From assembly GCF_025699295.1 (NCBI RefSeq), contig NZ_JAILWB010000002.1:248001-312000 (forward strand): a DNA stretch of 64,000 nt, written 5' to 3'. Source of the stretch: Hydrogenophaga sp. (GTDB taxonomy: Bacteria; Pseudomonadota; Gammaproteobacteria; Burkholderiales; Burkholderiaceae_C). Position 1 is the first letter of the stretch, and each line of letters starts with the position of its first letter. Shown piece by piece: positions 8,257 to 18,089 of the stretch. Under the pieces are notes generated by a model. It saw nothing but the letters and a program-made list of their open reading frames with translations, was not told the origin of the DNA and did no database searches. The position numbers were made by a program, and so were the translations under genes.

Positions 8257-9417
8257 TCAGGTCGTCGGCGCCACCACCGCGGCAGGGATGAACCCTTCAT
8301 CCGTCAGCGCACGCACCACGCCACGCAGCAGCATGTTGTGGCTGAACCCGATGCTGTATTGCCGGGCGCCCGGGTTGATGGGTTGCAGCATGCCGCCGTC
8401 CACCAGCTTTCGTATCTGGTAGGTGCGCTGGTTGGCGTTGAGGTCGGGCATGGCGGCTTCCAGGTCACCCGCCTTCACCGTACCGGCTTTGATGGTGGTG
8501 GTCAGAACGGCCTGTTCCAGCGGGGTGATCAACTCCCGTTCGCGGGCGTAGTTCACCGCAGGCAGCAGCACCTTGGCTTTGAGGTGTTCGTAGTCGGCCA
8601 GGCGGTCCACCTTTGTCAGTTCGTCGCGCACACCGCTGAGCACATACACACACCAGCGCTCCAGCGCTTCGTCGGTGCCCACATCGGCGTCACCAAGCCG
8701 GGCGTAGTAGGCGTTGCGGTCGGCGCAGAACACCGCGGCCGGGTTGAGCAGCCGGCCCACCGCGTTCACGCGGAAGCCGTACTTGATGAGCATGGCGTAG
8801 GTGAGCAGGCGCACCACGCGACCGTTGCCGTTGCCGAACGGGTGCACCCAGGCGAACCGGTGGTGCGCCAGCGCCACCTTCATCAGGTCGTACTTGGGCG
8901 GGTCTGCCCGATTGATGAAGGTGACCAGTTCGGTCATGTAGTCCGGCACCTGGGGTGCCTCGGGCGGCAGGTGGTTAGCCTGGGCAATCTTCACCGCGCC
9001 CTGGCGGTAGGCGCCGGGGTTGGTGTCGCCTTCACGTTTGAGCCCGTCCACAGTGGTGGCATGCAGGCCGCGCAGCAGGTGCTCGGTCAGCGGGGCGCCG
9101 GGCTCCATGCTGTCTTCCACCTGCTGCATTGCGTGTTCGATGTTGGCAATTTCCTGCAACTGTTCGGACCGGTTCGGGCCGTCGATCACCCGCGCTTCCA
9201 CATAGTCGGCCAGCGTGGTGTGGTTGCCCTCAATGCGGGCCGAGGCCAGGCTCTCCAGCACGTGGAAGACCTGCTTGAGCTGCATGAACACCGGTAGCGG
9301 CGTGGTGCCCTGGATCTGCAGGCGCCGCAGGTGCTCCAGGTCGGTCAACACGTCCAGCAGTGGCGAGTCGAAGCTGGGGTTCAGCAGCCGCAGCGGATGG
9401 TGAACAAACTGAACCAT
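8257..9417 (-). CDS. fic: Fic-domain protein with N-terminal inhibitory motif
   Basis: The 386-residue protein carries the Fic core [12 protein letters not shown] at residues 192-203 and a class II-type autoinhibitory motif SARIEG at residues 59-64 (S/T-x-x-x-E-G/N). Fic proteins usually transfer AMP from ATP to a target hydroxyl. The usual Asp/Glu of HxFx(D/E)GNGR is Asn196 here, which would alter metal binding. A winged-helix-like C-terminal domain (about residues 290-370) follows, as in many bacterial Fic regulators. It stands alone between the NdpA cassette and the transfer operon. Whether it is an active AMPylator is uncertain. Confidence 0.85.
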   Translation of the reverse strand: MVQFVHHPLRLLNPSFDSPLLDVLTDLEHLRRLQIQGTTPLPVFMQLKQVFHVLESLASARIEGNHTTLADYVEARVIDGPNRSEQLQEIANIEHAMQQVEDSMEPGAPLTEHLLRGLHATTVDGLKREGDTNPGAYRQGAVKIAQANHLPPEAPQVPDYMTELVTFINRADPPKYDLMKVALAHHRFAWVHPFGNGNGRVVRLLTYAMLIKYGFRVNAVGRLLNPAAVFCADRNAYYARLGDADVGTDEALERWCVYVLSGVRDELTKVDRLADYEHLKAKVLLPAVNYARERELITPLEQAVLTTTIKAGTVKAGDLEAAMPDLNANQRTYQIRKLVDGGMLQPINPGARQYSIGFSHNMLLRGVVRALTDEGFIPAAVVAPTT

Positions 9418-9489
9418 GGTGGCAGGTATCTGGAATGAAGGATTGATTTATCTGGACTCTACGGCAAAAAATCGTTTAACGATATGGTT

Positions 9490-10803
9490 TTATGCGTTTG
9501 TTTGAATTCTGGTATCTGGAAATGTCTTGGTATCGGATCTGGAAAAGGCTTCCTGAGGAAGCTGGATCGGGCTGGTCTTCAGCTGGCGCGGCGGTAGCGC
9601 TGGCATGTCGCCGAGGGCAGGGCGCCAGCGCCAGGTGGTGCTGTCACCGCCGGACTCCGGGCTTTCTCCCAATGCGGCGCCGTCAGGGCCAACATCACGG
9701 TCGATGAACAGAGGGAAGGGCGCCACACCGCAGTCCAGAAGACTGGCACAGACCAGTGCCTGGTTGCCGGGCACGTTGTACCGAAGGCTTTTGACCAAGC
9801 TACGGCCCTGCCGCACCAGTGCCCCTACCAGTTGCCGGTCCCAGCCGTCGTCCACCGGCAGCCACTGCGCGGTGGTGAGCATGAGGGACAGTTCCACGAT
9901 GCCTGGGGTGCCGGCTTCGTCCACCCGGAAGGTGGCCACCATGACCAGGTGAAGGTCAGGCTCGGTGCCCCAGAGGGTGAGTTCGTGTTCAAAGCTTCTG
10001 CCCAGGCGCCTGTAGAGCGCATCGTCCAGCGCGAAGGCCTGGTCTGGCAGGTGTTTGAAGACCGCCTTGTGCCCGAAGCGGGCGGGTGCGATGTCCTTGA
10101 CCTCGGCCACCATGAGCAGCAGGGCTTGGGGTTGTCCGGGTCTCGGGGCGCCATGGGCCCACAGCCGTTGGCGGCGGGACTGGATCGCGTCGCGCTGTTC
10201 CACCGAAAACACCTCGGGGATGTAGAGGCTGCCCAGCAGGGCATGGCCGTGGACGAACTTGTTGTCGGCGGCCTGTAGCAGGTGCCGGCGCACGGTGCCC
10301 CAGGTGCGGCGACCGACAAAACCGGGCTTCCAGTGGGTCAGTTCGGCCTGGTCCCACAGGTAGTGCAGCAGGGCGCGCAGGCCGAGCCGATGGCCGTGGG
10401 CAACCACGCTGCTGCTGGCGCTGGCCGATGGGGGTTGAACTGCTCGCCCGGGCAGCTTGGACATCGGGAAGTCCAGTTTGAGTGTCGTCATGCCGGTGGC
10501 TGGGTTCTCGACGATGGCGGTGTCGACCAGCGGGCCGAGACCGCTGAAGTCTGCCGGTGGTTCGTAGGACGAGCAGGTGGTGGCGTGTTGGCTACCCGTG
10601 TTGGGCATGCGCTTGACGGTGTAGCCGTTCAGGACGCGCGCCACGTACATGTCAACGCCCAGCCCGCCGGGCTGGCAGAGGCAGCGGGGGCGCAGGTGGC
10701 GCTCGTGTGCCTGAGCGATGGCGTCTGCGAAGCCGGGGGCGTCTCGGCCCCATCGTTGATCGCCGATGGCGTAGGCCGCCTCCACGGCCGCTGTCGTGTT
10801 CAT
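9490..10803 (-). CDS. DUF1173-family conjugative element protein
   Basis: The 437-residue protein resembles DUF1173 proteins that accompany VirB-type transfer regions. The N-terminal 80 residues contain cysteines and histidine (PRCLCQPGG near 39-47, HATTCSSYEP near 73-82) that could bind a metal. The middle contains GLRALLHYLWDQAELTHWKPGFVGRRTW, conserved in that family as I recall it. No enzymatic motif is clear. It is the last gene of the minus-strand transfer operon, 9 bp downstream of the LPD7 gene. Confidence 0.65.
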   Translation of the reverse strand: MNTTAAVEAAYAIGDQRWGRDAPGFADAIAQAHERHLRPRCLCQPGGLGVDMYVARVLNGYTVKRMPNTGSQHATTCSSYEPPADFSGLGPLVDTAIVENPATGMTTLKLDFPMSKLPGRAVQPPSASASSSVVAHGHRLGLRALLHYLWDQAELTHWKPGFVGRRTWGTVRRHLLQAADNKFVHGHALLGSLYIPEVFSVEQRDAIQSRRQRLWAHGAPRPGQPQALLLMVAEVKDIAPARFGHKAVFKHLPDQAFALDDALYRRLGRSFEHELTLWGTEPDLHLVMVATFRVDEAGTPGIVELSLMLTTAQWLPVDDGWDRQLVGALVRQGRSLVKSLRYNVPGNQALVCASLLDCGVAPFPLFIDRDVGPDGAALGESPESGGDSTTWRWRPALGDMPALPPRQLKTSPIQLPQEAFSRSDTKTFPDTRIQTNA

Positions 10804-10812
10804 CTCACCACT

Positions 10813-11982
10813 TCAGCGGGCAGGTGCAGCGCGTTCGCGACCGCGCTGCTGGTCTTGTTGCGGTGTCACGACCGGACGTTGGGACGGTGCGTTCTTGTCG
10901 AAGACACGGACCTTGGGGTTCTGGCCATCGCGGATGCGCTGGGCGAGCTTTTCGGCGGCGGCCACCATCACGGCTTCTCGCCGCTTCTCTGGCACCCGAT
11001 TGGCGACGAGGATGGCTTCAATGGCGGCCAGCACCGTCTTGCGGCCACCACTGCCGCGCCCCGAAGGCTTGTCGGTGTTGGTGGCGGCCTGGGGCGCGCT
11101 GGCGTCACGGGTGGGCTCGATGCGGTTGGTCAACCGCTGATCGCGCTCCACCTTGAGGCGTTGCAGGTCGGCGGGGTTGGGCTCGTAGCCAAGGGCCTTT
11201 ACACCGCGCGCTGCGGCTTCGAGCCAGACCAGGCGCCGGAAGTCCTCGCTGCCCGTGACCCGAAGGGACCGCCAGTTGCGGGCTTCGGCCACATCGACCA
11301 TGGAGCGGGCCACCGAGGGGCTGTTGGTGTCGGTGGCGAGTCGGAAGGTGGATTCCGTGAAGGCGACGCGCGAGGTGTCACCCCGGAAGCGGTATTCGGT
11401 CAGGCCAAGGCTGACATCACCCAGCGTGACCGGTGCGCGTTTGATGATGTAGCGGTCCATCAACGCAGCCTCCAGCCGGGCGACGAGTGCTTCGCGTTCG
11501 GCCTGGGCGTCCATGCGGGCGCTCGCCTGTTGGCTGGGCGTGTCGGCTGTGTCAGTCCCTCTGTCTTTGGAGGGGAGTGGGATGACGTTGGATTCCGTCG
11601 TCTCGCGCGCTGGATCGGTGTTCACCGGTTTCGCTGGCTGGGCTGTCGACGGGGGCGGTACTTCAGGGGCCTCATCCCGCTGCCATTGGCCGTCGATCTT
11701 GTGAACGAAGGACTTTTTCCCCCGCACATCCACGACGACGAACCGGTTGGCACCGAGCTGGTCGGCCTTGGTCACCATGTCCTGGTAGCTGTCGGTGCGG
11801 TAGGTGAGTTCGGCGAACGGGTCGCGCAGTTCGAATCGCTCGCCGAGTTCAGGCTCGGGTGTCTGGAAGGTCTTGATGGCGATGGCGGCGCGATCTACGG
11901 GTTCCACTGTGCCGCCCAGGGGTGTGTTGGCGTCCGCCGTGGTCTGATCCACACGCCGGGCCGGTGCTGCTCTTTCGTCCAT
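10813..11982 (-). CDS. LPD7-domain protein of the transfer operon
   Basis: The 389-residue protein has an N-terminal segment with FELRDPFAELTYRTDSY and DQLGANRFVVVDVRG, and a central block with ALMDRYIIKRAPVTLGDVSL, DTSRVAFTES and MVDVAEARNW. The latter matches the large polyvalent protein-associated domain LPD7 seen in relaxase-linked proteins of conjugative elements. The linker and C-terminus are low complexity and charged. A strong AAGGAG site precedes the ATG. It may act in DNA processing, but no catalytic residues were identified. Confidence 0.68.
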   Translation of the reverse strand: MDERAAPARRVDQTTADANTPLGGTVEPVDRAAIAIKTFQTPEPELGERFELRDPFAELTYRTDSYQDMVTKADQLGANRFVVVDVRGKKSFVHKIDGQWQRDEAPEVPPPSTAQPAKPVNTDPARETTESNVIPLPSKDRGTDTADTPSQQASARMDAQAEREALVARLEAALMDRYIIKRAPVTLGDVSLGLTEYRFRGDTSRVAFTESTFRLATDTNSPSVARSMVDVAEARNWRSLRVTGSEDFRRLVWLEAAARGVKALGYEPNPADLQRLKVERDQRLTNRIEPTRDASAPQAATNTDKPSGRGSGGRKTVLAAIEAILVANRVPEKRREAVMVAAAEKLAQRIRDGQNPKVRVFDKNAPSQRPVVTPQQDQQRGRERAAPAR

Positions 11983-12021
11983 GGTGGTCTCCTTCGGAGG
12001 CTGTTGCCAGCAGGTGAGGTG

Positions 12022-12666
12022 TCAGAGTTGGGGTGGGGCAGAAGACTGGGCGGGCACCGGGGGAACCCGGTACACCTCGATCTCGACGCGGCGGTTGAGG
12101 TTTCGGCCTCGCTGGCTGCTGTTGTCGGCCAGGTGGTCCCCGCTGGGCTGGTGGGTGGTACGGATGCGCGCAGGGTCCACGCCAGCGGCGACGAGGTAGT
12201 CGCGCACGGCGTTGGCCCGGGCCTGTGCGATGCGGCTTTCAACCGACGAGTCGCTGGTGCCGTCAGTGCGCCCCCTCAGCACCACGAGTGGCGCGGTCTT
12301 GGCTTCTTCCACCAGAGCCGGTGCATCCTCGGCGGGGATCGAGACCCGGGTGCTGTTGAAGCCGAAGTGGACGATGCGAATGCTGTTGGCCTGCGCTTTT
12401 TCCTGGATCGAAGCCATCAGTTGCTGGCGTGCTGCCATGTGGGCCAGCGTGGCGGTGGCGGTCTCTGCAAGGCGGCTGGATTCGTTGGCCTGGATGCGTG
12501 TGTTCTGCAGATCGTTCTTGCACACCTGCAGATCGACGGCCATCTGCGCGTTGGCGGGCCGCTTCTGAGATTCGTCCACGGTGGGGGGCTTGGGTGGTGA
12601 GCTGCAGGCGCCAAGAATTGCCGGGAACAAGGCGGTCAACACGGTGCGCGGTGACAGGATGGTCAT
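12022..12666 (-). CDS. OmpA-family lipoprotein of the type IV secretion operon
   Basis: The 214-residue protein begins with a lipoprotein signal peptide ending in the lipobox LGAC (Cys21). The C-terminal domain (about residues 95-205) has OmpA-like peptidoglycan-binding features: VHFGFNSTRVSI, VVLRGRTDGT, and NRRVEIEVYR. It should anchor in the outer membrane and contact peptidoglycan. No separate VirB7 lipoprotein was found in the operon, so this protein may take the lipoprotein role in the outer-membrane core. Its start overlaps the virD4 stop by 4 bp. Confidence 0.82.
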   Translation of the reverse strand: MTILSPRTVLTALFPAILGACSSPPKPPTVDESQKRPANAQMAVDLQVCKNDLQNTRIQANESSRLAETATATLAHMAARQQLMASIQEKAQANSIRIVHFGFNSTRVSIPAEDAPALVEEAKTAPLVVLRGRTDGTSDSSVESRIAQARANAVRDYLVAAGVDPARIRTTHQPSGDHLADNSSQRGRNLNRRVEIEVYRVPPVPAQSSAPPQL

Positions 12667-14714
12667 GGCTGTTCCTCCAGGGTTTCGAGCCGGATAGGGG
12701 CAGTGCTTCTGGCGAAGGACGGCGTGGAAAGTGAGGCTGGCTCGGGCTCGGCGTTGTCGCGCTCAAAGACTGGCTCTATGGACCCGCCTTCACCGACAGC
12801 GGCGAGCCCGTCGTCAAAGAAACCGATGCAGGTCTCTGCCAGCTTCTCGGGCGGGCCTTCCATCTGGTCTTGGGTCAGCTTGACGTCGTGATTCAGAACA
12901 CCGATGTCCATGCCGGTTTGCCCGGGCGGCAGTTCGTCGTCTGCGTAGCGCCAGCGCTGCTGGACTCTGGCGAGGTGCTGGTCCATGTTCATCTGCGGCA
13001 CCTTGGGCGCCGGCAGCAGGCGTGACGTGAACGCCTTGTTCTGGAAGTAGCGGATCTTGTCGCCAAGGATGGGTTTGCAGCTTTCGGCGATCACCACCAG
13101 CCGGTCTTTGCCCAGTTCCTTGAACTCCTGGGGCAGCAGCAGGGCGCGGCGCTGCTCGCTTTCGTTGCGGCTGACGGAGCTGTGGCCGTGACCGATGAAC
13201 GAGCGGCTGCGCCCCCGGGTGGTGACCCGTTGGGTGAAGTAGCCCAGCATGGCGCTGTACTCGTCGGCGTCCCGCTGTTCGCGTGGGGCGAACAGGATCT
13301 GCAGACCGTGGTTGGTGGCGAAGGTGCGGGCTTCCTTGTCGCCGTAGACCGCGTCCAGCTGCGACATGGCCTGCACCACGGTGAGCAGGCGCAGGTTGTA
13401 GCCGGCCAGGAAGGCGGCGGAGTGCGTGATGATGCCCACGCGGCCCATGGCGGTGAACTCGTCGTTGACCAGCAGGCACTGGTATTTGAGCGACGGGTCG
13501 TGCTCCGGCAACTGCTGGGTGTTGAGGCTGACCAGTTGCGAAAAGAACAGGGTGAGCAGCGGCCGGGCATTGGCCAGCCGGTGCGGTGGGATGCACACAT
13601 AGACCGACATGCGCTGACGGCGCAGCTGGCTCAGGTCGAAGTCGTCGGCGCTGGTCGCGGCATCGACCACAGCGTCCGCAAAGATCGTCAGTGGCGCGTG
13701 GAAGGTAGCCACCACGCTGGAAAGCGTGTTTTCTGAGTTGCACAGCAGGCGTTGCAAGGCATCCACACATTCATCGGTGAACGGCTTGCCGGTTTCCTGG
13801 CGTTGTTCGATCAGGGTGTTGAGGTGATCCTTCAACGGTCGGCCTTGTCCCGACGACTGGCGCAGCATTTCGCCGACGGTGCGAGGCAGAGTGGGGGTTT
13901 CCAGCAGCAACAAGCCCAGCCCCAGAAACAGGTTGCGGGCCTGGTCGTTGAAGAAGGCTTCAGACGATGTTCCGCTGCCGTCGTTGGGATAGAACACTTG
14001 GCCAATGCCCAGCAGATCGCCCACGCGGTGCAAGGGACTGGTGCGGACGGCGGTGAGCGGGTTCCAGCGGTGGCTGCGAGCTTCTTTGTCGAAGGGGGCA
14101 AAAGCGTAGACGGCCTGTTGGTATTGAGCCCGGTAGCCAGCCGTGATGGCGTGGTTCTCGCCCTTGATGTCGAGCACGACCACGGAGTCTGGCCAGGTTA
14201 GCAGGTTGGGCACCACGACGCCCACACCTTTGCCGCTGCGCGTGGGGGCTGACAACATGACCGAGAGCTGACCGGGCAGGGCGAGAAAACGCCCCTGGAA
14301 GCGGCCAATCAGGATGCTGGGGGGAGGCGCTTGTTTGCCGCTCAGCAGCAGACCTGCCTTCTTAGCCTCTGAGATGGTGGCGAACCGGGCATCGCCGTGC
14401 AGCGCCCGCCGCGGACGGCTGGTCGAGATCAGGGCCACCGGCAAGAGCACCAGCGTGAGCAGGTAGGCCATGCCAATAGACACCAGCAGCCGCTTGCGCA
14501 GCGCGGGTTCGTCGGCGTAAATCAGCCAGTAGTCCACGATGCTGTTCCAGCCGGCCACTCTGGGGTTCGACTTGCTCAGGACCAGAAACAGCACGCCCGA
14601 CAGGTACAGCGCCGCGACCACCAGCGCAGCGATCCCGACGAGCATGAAAACACCGGCCGCGACCTTACGCGCAGTCGGCCAAGACGCCATGGGAAATGCC
14701 AAGGACGCGCTCAT
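12663..14714 (-). CDS. virD4: VirD4/TraG type IV coupling protein
   Basis: The 683-residue protein has two N-terminal membrane segments (about residues 20-45 and 82-100), a Walker A motif SAPTRSGKG (about 155-163) and a Walker B region around LVNDEFTAMGR. These are the marks of the inner-membrane ATPase that brings the relaxosome to the secretion channel. The length is typical for VirD4/TraG. The start overlaps the virB11 stop by 4 bp and the operon continues into the OmpA lipoprotein gene. Confidence 0.93.
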   Translation of the reverse strand: MSASLAFPMASWPTARKVAAGVFMLVGIAALVVAALYLSGVLFLVLSKSNPRVAGWNSIVDYWLIYADEPALRKRLLVSIGMAYLLTLVLLPVALISTSRPRRALHGDARFATISEAKKAGLLLSGKQAPPPSILIGRFQGRFLALPGQLSVMLSAPTRSGKGVGVVVPNLLTWPDSVVVLDIKGENHAITAGYRAQYQQAVYAFAPFDKEARSHRWNPLTAVRTSPLHRVGDLLGIGQVFYPNDGSGTSSEAFFNDQARNLFLGLGLLLLETPTLPRTVGEMLRQSSGQGRPLKDHLNTLIEQRQETGKPFTDECVDALQRLLCNSENTLSSVVATFHAPLTIFADAVVDAATSADDFDLSQLRRQRMSVYVCIPPHRLANARPLLTLFFSQLVSLNTQQLPEHDPSLKYQCLLVNDEFTAMGRVGIITHSAAFLAGYNLRLLTVVQAMSQLDAVYGDKEARTFATNHGLQILFAPREQRDADEYSAMLGYFTQRVTTRGRSRSFIGHGHSSVSRNESEQRRALLLPQEFKELGKDRLVVIAESCKPILGDKIRYFQNKAFTSRLLPAPKVPQMNMDQHLARVQQRWRYADDELPPGQTGMDIGVLNHDVKLTQDQMEGPPEKLAETCIGFFDDGLAAVGEGGSIEPVFERDNAEPEPASLSTPSFARSTAPIRLETLEEQP

Positions 14715-15856
14715 GTCGGCGCTCCGTCAAATAGGCCGGCTTGCTCATCGGTTGCGTTGCCAGAGTGCTTGTCGTCGGTGGTGAAACGCTTGCGGCGCGG
14801 CTCGTAAGTGATCTCGGAAATGAAGCGACCCCGTTCATCCCGGTTGAACTGCACGATGACATCGATCACGATGCCCAGTAGGCCCTTGATCTCGTCCAGT
14901 CGCAGGCCGCCCCCGGCGCCGCTCTCGCGGATCATGAGCGACATCTGCTCCAGCGCCAGAGCACAACTGCCCGCGTGTACGCTGGTGATGCTGCCGGGGT
15001 GGCCGGACGCGGCCAGGCGAATGAAGGAGAAACATTCTTCGCCACGCAGTTCGGCCAGGAAGATGCGGTCGGGCTTCATGCGCAGGCAGGCTTCCAGCAG
15101 CGACTTGGCCGTCACGCGCGCCGTGCCCTGCGCGTCCTTGCTGTAGAACAGATGCACCACGTTCGGGTGATGAGGGATGGTGAGTTCGGCCGTGTCCTGG
15201 ATGGTGATCAGCCGCTCATGGAGCGGGACTTCCTCGACGAGTCCCTTCATGAAGGTGGTCTTGCCAGACCCGGTCTTGCCACTGACCACGATGGTCTGGT
15301 GCTTCTGCACCGCCAGACGCAGAAACTCCCCATACCGACCGGCCGCTTTCAGCGCGAGCAACTGCTTCTGGAACGGCTGGAGTCCGTCGTCTTCCGCACC
15401 CAAGGCAGCGCGTTCGCCGATGCGATCGAACAGACCTTCGCTTTCGAAATCGGTCAGCCGCTTGATCAGGTCGGACGGCTTGCGCACCGTGATCGACACG
15501 GTGCCGCGCGTCACCGCAGGCGGGATGACGAACTGGATGCGCTCGCCGCTGGGCAGCGTGGCCGACAGCAGAGGGCGTTCCTGGTTGATTTGCTGATCGC
15601 AGTAAGTGGCCACGGCCGTGGCCAGGGAGAGGCAGCGTTCTTGCGTCATGGCCGGCGCTTCCACGCGCTGCCAGCCGTGCACGGTTTCCACCTGCAGTTC
15701 ACCGGGGCGGTTCACGCACACTTCCAGCACGCCAGGTGCATCCAGCTGTTCGCGCAGTGGGCGCAGGAACTCGACGACCGAGGTCGCATCGCCGCACCAG
15801 CCGTCGGGCTGCAGGTCCTCGAAGAGGGACAAGAGGAGGTCTACCTCGGAGTTCAT
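14711..15856 (-). CDS. virB11: VirB11 traffic ATPase
   Basis: The 381-residue protein has the Walker A motif SGKTGSGKT (about residues 192-200), the Asp box TIQDTAELT, and the Walker B/His region DRIFLAELRGEE followed by SGHPGSITSVHAG. These define VirB11/PulE hexameric ATPases, which power pilus assembly and substrate transfer at the inner membrane. It overlaps virB10 upstream and virD4 downstream by 4 bp each. Confidence 0.93.
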   Translation of the reverse strand: MNSEVDLLLSLFEDLQPDGWCGDATSVVEFLRPLREQLDAPGVLEVCVNRPGELQVETVHGWQRVEAPAMTQERCLSLATAVATYCDQQINQERPLLSATLPSGERIQFVIPPAVTRGTVSITVRKPSDLIKRLTDFESEGLFDRIGERAALGAEDDGLQPFQKQLLALKAAGRYGEFLRLAVQKHQTIVVSGKTGSGKTTFMKGLVEEVPLHERLITIQDTAELTIPHHPNVVHLFYSKDAQGTARVTAKSLLEACLRMKPDRIFLAELRGEECFSFIRLAASGHPGSITSVHAGSCALALEQMSLMIRESGAGGGLRLDEIKGLLGIVIDVIVQFNRDERGRFISEITYEPRRKRFTTDDKHSGNATDEQAGLFDGAPT

Positions 15857-17172
15857 CGTGCCACCGGCTGCAGTGCGTAGACCGACGAGAAGTCCACGTC
15901 GCGCGCGACGTAGATGCCGACGATGCCGCCCTGGTTCTGGTAGATCAGGGGCGGGATGTTGATAGTGCTGTCGAGCACCTTTTCGGCCAGCTTGCTGGTG
16001 TTTTCTGTGGTGGACGGCAGGACGATGGTGTCCGCCTCGCGGTCCTGCATCTGGTTCTGAATCACCAGCTTGACCGAGTCGTCGATCAAGGAGAGCAGCA
16101 TGGCCGCGCCGATGCGGTCACCCCAGCGGTTGTCCACGTGGCCGTCCATGCCGGACTCACCGAGCTGACCCGTGCCGGGCGATTCGATGTCCACCGTGAC
16201 GCCGTTCGGCGTCCGAATGCGTGTCCACAGGACGGGAATGCGGACGGTACCGGGGCGCAGCGAAGCGATCCGATATTCGCCGTCCAGGTGTGAGCCGCGC
16301 TCGATAAGCAGTACCCGCCCGTTGTCGCTGTACACATCGCGCTGCACTTGGCAGCCCACCAGGCCCGAGGTGGCGCTGATAACCCGGGTTTTGAGTGCAC
16401 AGGCGAAGGCCATGCCTTTGGGCAAGGTGAGACTGCGGTCGCCCAGGGTGGAGGCCTTCACGCGTGGTGTGGCGGAGCCCTGCAGCTCGCCACCGAACAG
16501 CCCCGCCACGGCCGATCGAAGGTTGGGGTCGTTGTCTGGCGGTTGTGGGGACGCATTGGCTGCAGCGCCCAGACCGGCCGGCAAGGCGTTGCCTTGGGTC
16601 AGGTTGTCCAGAAGCCCTTGCAGCCGGCGCTGGTAGTCCTGCAACTGCCTGGACGTGGAGGCTGCAGGGTCGTTGGACGTCTGCGTTGAGTCGGCGCTGT
16701 TGCCAGGGATGCCACCCGGGCGGGACGATACCACCAGCACGGGCGCGTCGTCCGGTGACCAGGTCTTGGGTCCGGATGGGGCAGCCGTGCCTGAATGCCT
16801 CAAGCTGATGGGGTCGGCCGCCTCTGCAGGGGTAGGCTCCAATGCGGGTACGCGGGGCTTGACCGGCTGGGTCATGTCCAGTTGCCGGGTGCCTGCTCCC
16901 GCAGCTGATGGGCGATCCCGCAGCAAGGACTTGTCCTTCTCCGCATCGCCGCTGCCGGCGAAGTAGCGGTACCCGTACAAGATGCACATGGCCGTCACCA
17001 TGAGCACCACCAGGCCAATGACCGAGATGTTCTTCCAGGACAGGTTCAGCGGTTGCCGCCGGGCCACGTTGGGGATGCCCGCTTCGCCCGGCAAGGGGCT
17101 GATGGTGTTGCCGCTCTCTTGCGGCGAAGGCGCTTCGTTCGGTGCCGATGAACCTTGTGTGTGCTCGGTCAT
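15853..17172 (-). CDS. virB10: VirB10 channel scaffold protein
   Basis: The 439-residue protein has a cytoplasmic Pro/Ser-rich head, one membrane segment at about residues 48-67 (ISVIGLVVLMVTAMCILYG), a proline-rich periplasmic linker, and the conserved VirB10/TrbI C-terminal domain (from about residue 245; GMAFACALKTRVISATSG, GSHLDGEYRI, and the DNRWGDRIGAAMLLSLID segment). VirB10 spans both membranes and gates the channel. Overlaps of 4 bp on both sides show tight coupling. Confidence 0.93.
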   Translation of the reverse strand: MTEHTQGSSAPNEAPSPQESGNTISPLPGEAGIPNVARRQPLNLSWKNISVIGLVVLMVTAMCILYGYRYFAGSGDAEKDKSLLRDRPSAAGAGTRQLDMTQPVKPRVPALEPTPAEAADPISLRHSGTAAPSGPKTWSPDDAPVLVVSSRPGGIPGNSADSTQTSNDPAASTSRQLQDYQRRLQGLLDNLTQGNALPAGLGAAANASPQPPDNDPNLRSAVAGLFGGELQGSATPRVKASTLGDRSLTLPKGMAFACALKTRVISATSGLVGCQVQRDVYSDNGRVLLIERGSHLDGEYRIASLRPGTVRIPVLWTRIRTPNGVTVDIESPGTGQLGESGMDGHVDNRWGDRIGAAMLLSLIDDSVKLVIQNQMQDREADTIVLPSTTENTSKLAEKVLDSTINIPPLIYQNQGGIVGIYVARDVDFSSVYALQPVAR

Positions 17173-18089
17173 GGTTTGGCTCCCAGCGTTGAGGGCGACG
17201 AAACGGAGGCATCGGATTTCAGAACCCGTTGCACACCCGGCACCGTGGTGGAGCCTTTGGCCGGCGAGCCCTCCAGGTCGAAGGCTTCGTTCCAGAGGCC
17301 CACCACCGCCGATCCGGCACGCAGCATCAGGCGGCGGCTGACCCGGTCCACCACCAGGGTGTCCTCTTCCATGCGGGCGTTGACCTGGGTTTCGCTGCCA
17401 TCGCCAAGGACATGAAAGACCGCAGGCACCTCGCGATTGCCCGGGAAGCGGAGGTAGGTGAACCGGCCATCGTCGTAGACCAGCGTGGGGACAATGTCCG
17501 CCGATCCGGCGGCTTCGGCCAGCGCGTACTGGGTGTTGAGCACTGTGGGCTTGGCCGCCAGTCGCTCAGCCACGATCTGCTGGGCCGTTGGTGGGGGCGG
17601 AATCGGTGGAAGACTCGCCAATGCGGCCAGTTCCCTTTCCGCCAGACTGGGTGGGGCTGCTGCAGGTTTTGGGGACCGGATGGCGAGGCGATAGACCGGC
17701 GGCTGGCGGTCGCTGTCCGAAAGGATCACGAAGCGAAGCGTGTGTGATCGCCGATCGGTGATGACCGCCAGGTTGTTGGGTGCATCGGCGGCGCTTTTGG
17801 CCTTGACATACAGGTGGTGCCCACCCGGTTGGGCGGCCACGCACCAGGCGGCATCGGGCTTGCTGCAATCACCACCCTGGCCCACAGCCACTTCGGTGAT
17901 GACCTCGTCCTTGTCGAACTCCACCAGCGTCACCATGCCGCGTTTGACCGGGACGGTGACCACCGCATTGGCGTCGTAGACCACCTCCCGCAGTCGAGGG
18001 TCGGCCTTGTCGACGGGCTGAGCCGCCAAGGTGTGCAGAGGAGCCAGGGTCAACGGCACCAGCACCAAGGGAAGTACCAGGAGGTTCAT
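17169..18089 (-). CDS. virB9: VirB9 outer-membrane core protein
   Basis: The 306-residue protein begins with a Sec signal peptide (cleavage near LHTLAAQ) and contains VirB9/TrbG/CagX features: VTLVEFDKDEVITEVAVG, HHLYVKAKSAADAPNNLAVITDRR, and a C-terminal block with FTYLRFPGNREVPAVF. The ATG at 18089 is preferred over the far-upstream frame opening because it gives the signal peptide, has a GAGG-like site (CTGGTACTT context upstream) and overlaps the virB8 stop by 4 bp. VirB9 forms the outer-membrane ring with VirB10 and a lipoprotein. Confidence 0.92.
   Translation of the reverse strand: MNLLVLPLVLVPLTLAPLHTLAAQPVDKADPRLREVVYDANAVVTVPVKRGMVTLVEFDKDEVITEVAVGQGGDCSKPDAAWCVAAQPGGHHLYVKAKSAADAPNNLAVITDRRSHTLRFVILSDSDRQPPVYRLAIRSPKPAAAPPSLAERELAALASLPPIPPPPTAQQIVAERLAAKPTVLNTQYALAEAAGSADIVPTLVYDDGRFTYLRFPGNREVPAVFHVLGDGSETQVNARMEEDTLVVDRVSRRLMLRAGSAVVGLWNEAFDLEGSPAKGSTTVPGVQRVLKSDASVSSPSTLGAKP

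Noticed and set aside
8194-9297. 367-residue plus-strand open frame
   Set aside because: It is antisense to the Fic gene and has no family signal.
10282-12600. 772-residue plus-strand open frame
   Set aside because: It lies opposite the DUF1173, LPD7 and OmpA genes and has low-complexity His/Val/Gly-rich translation typical of antisense frames in high-GC DNA.
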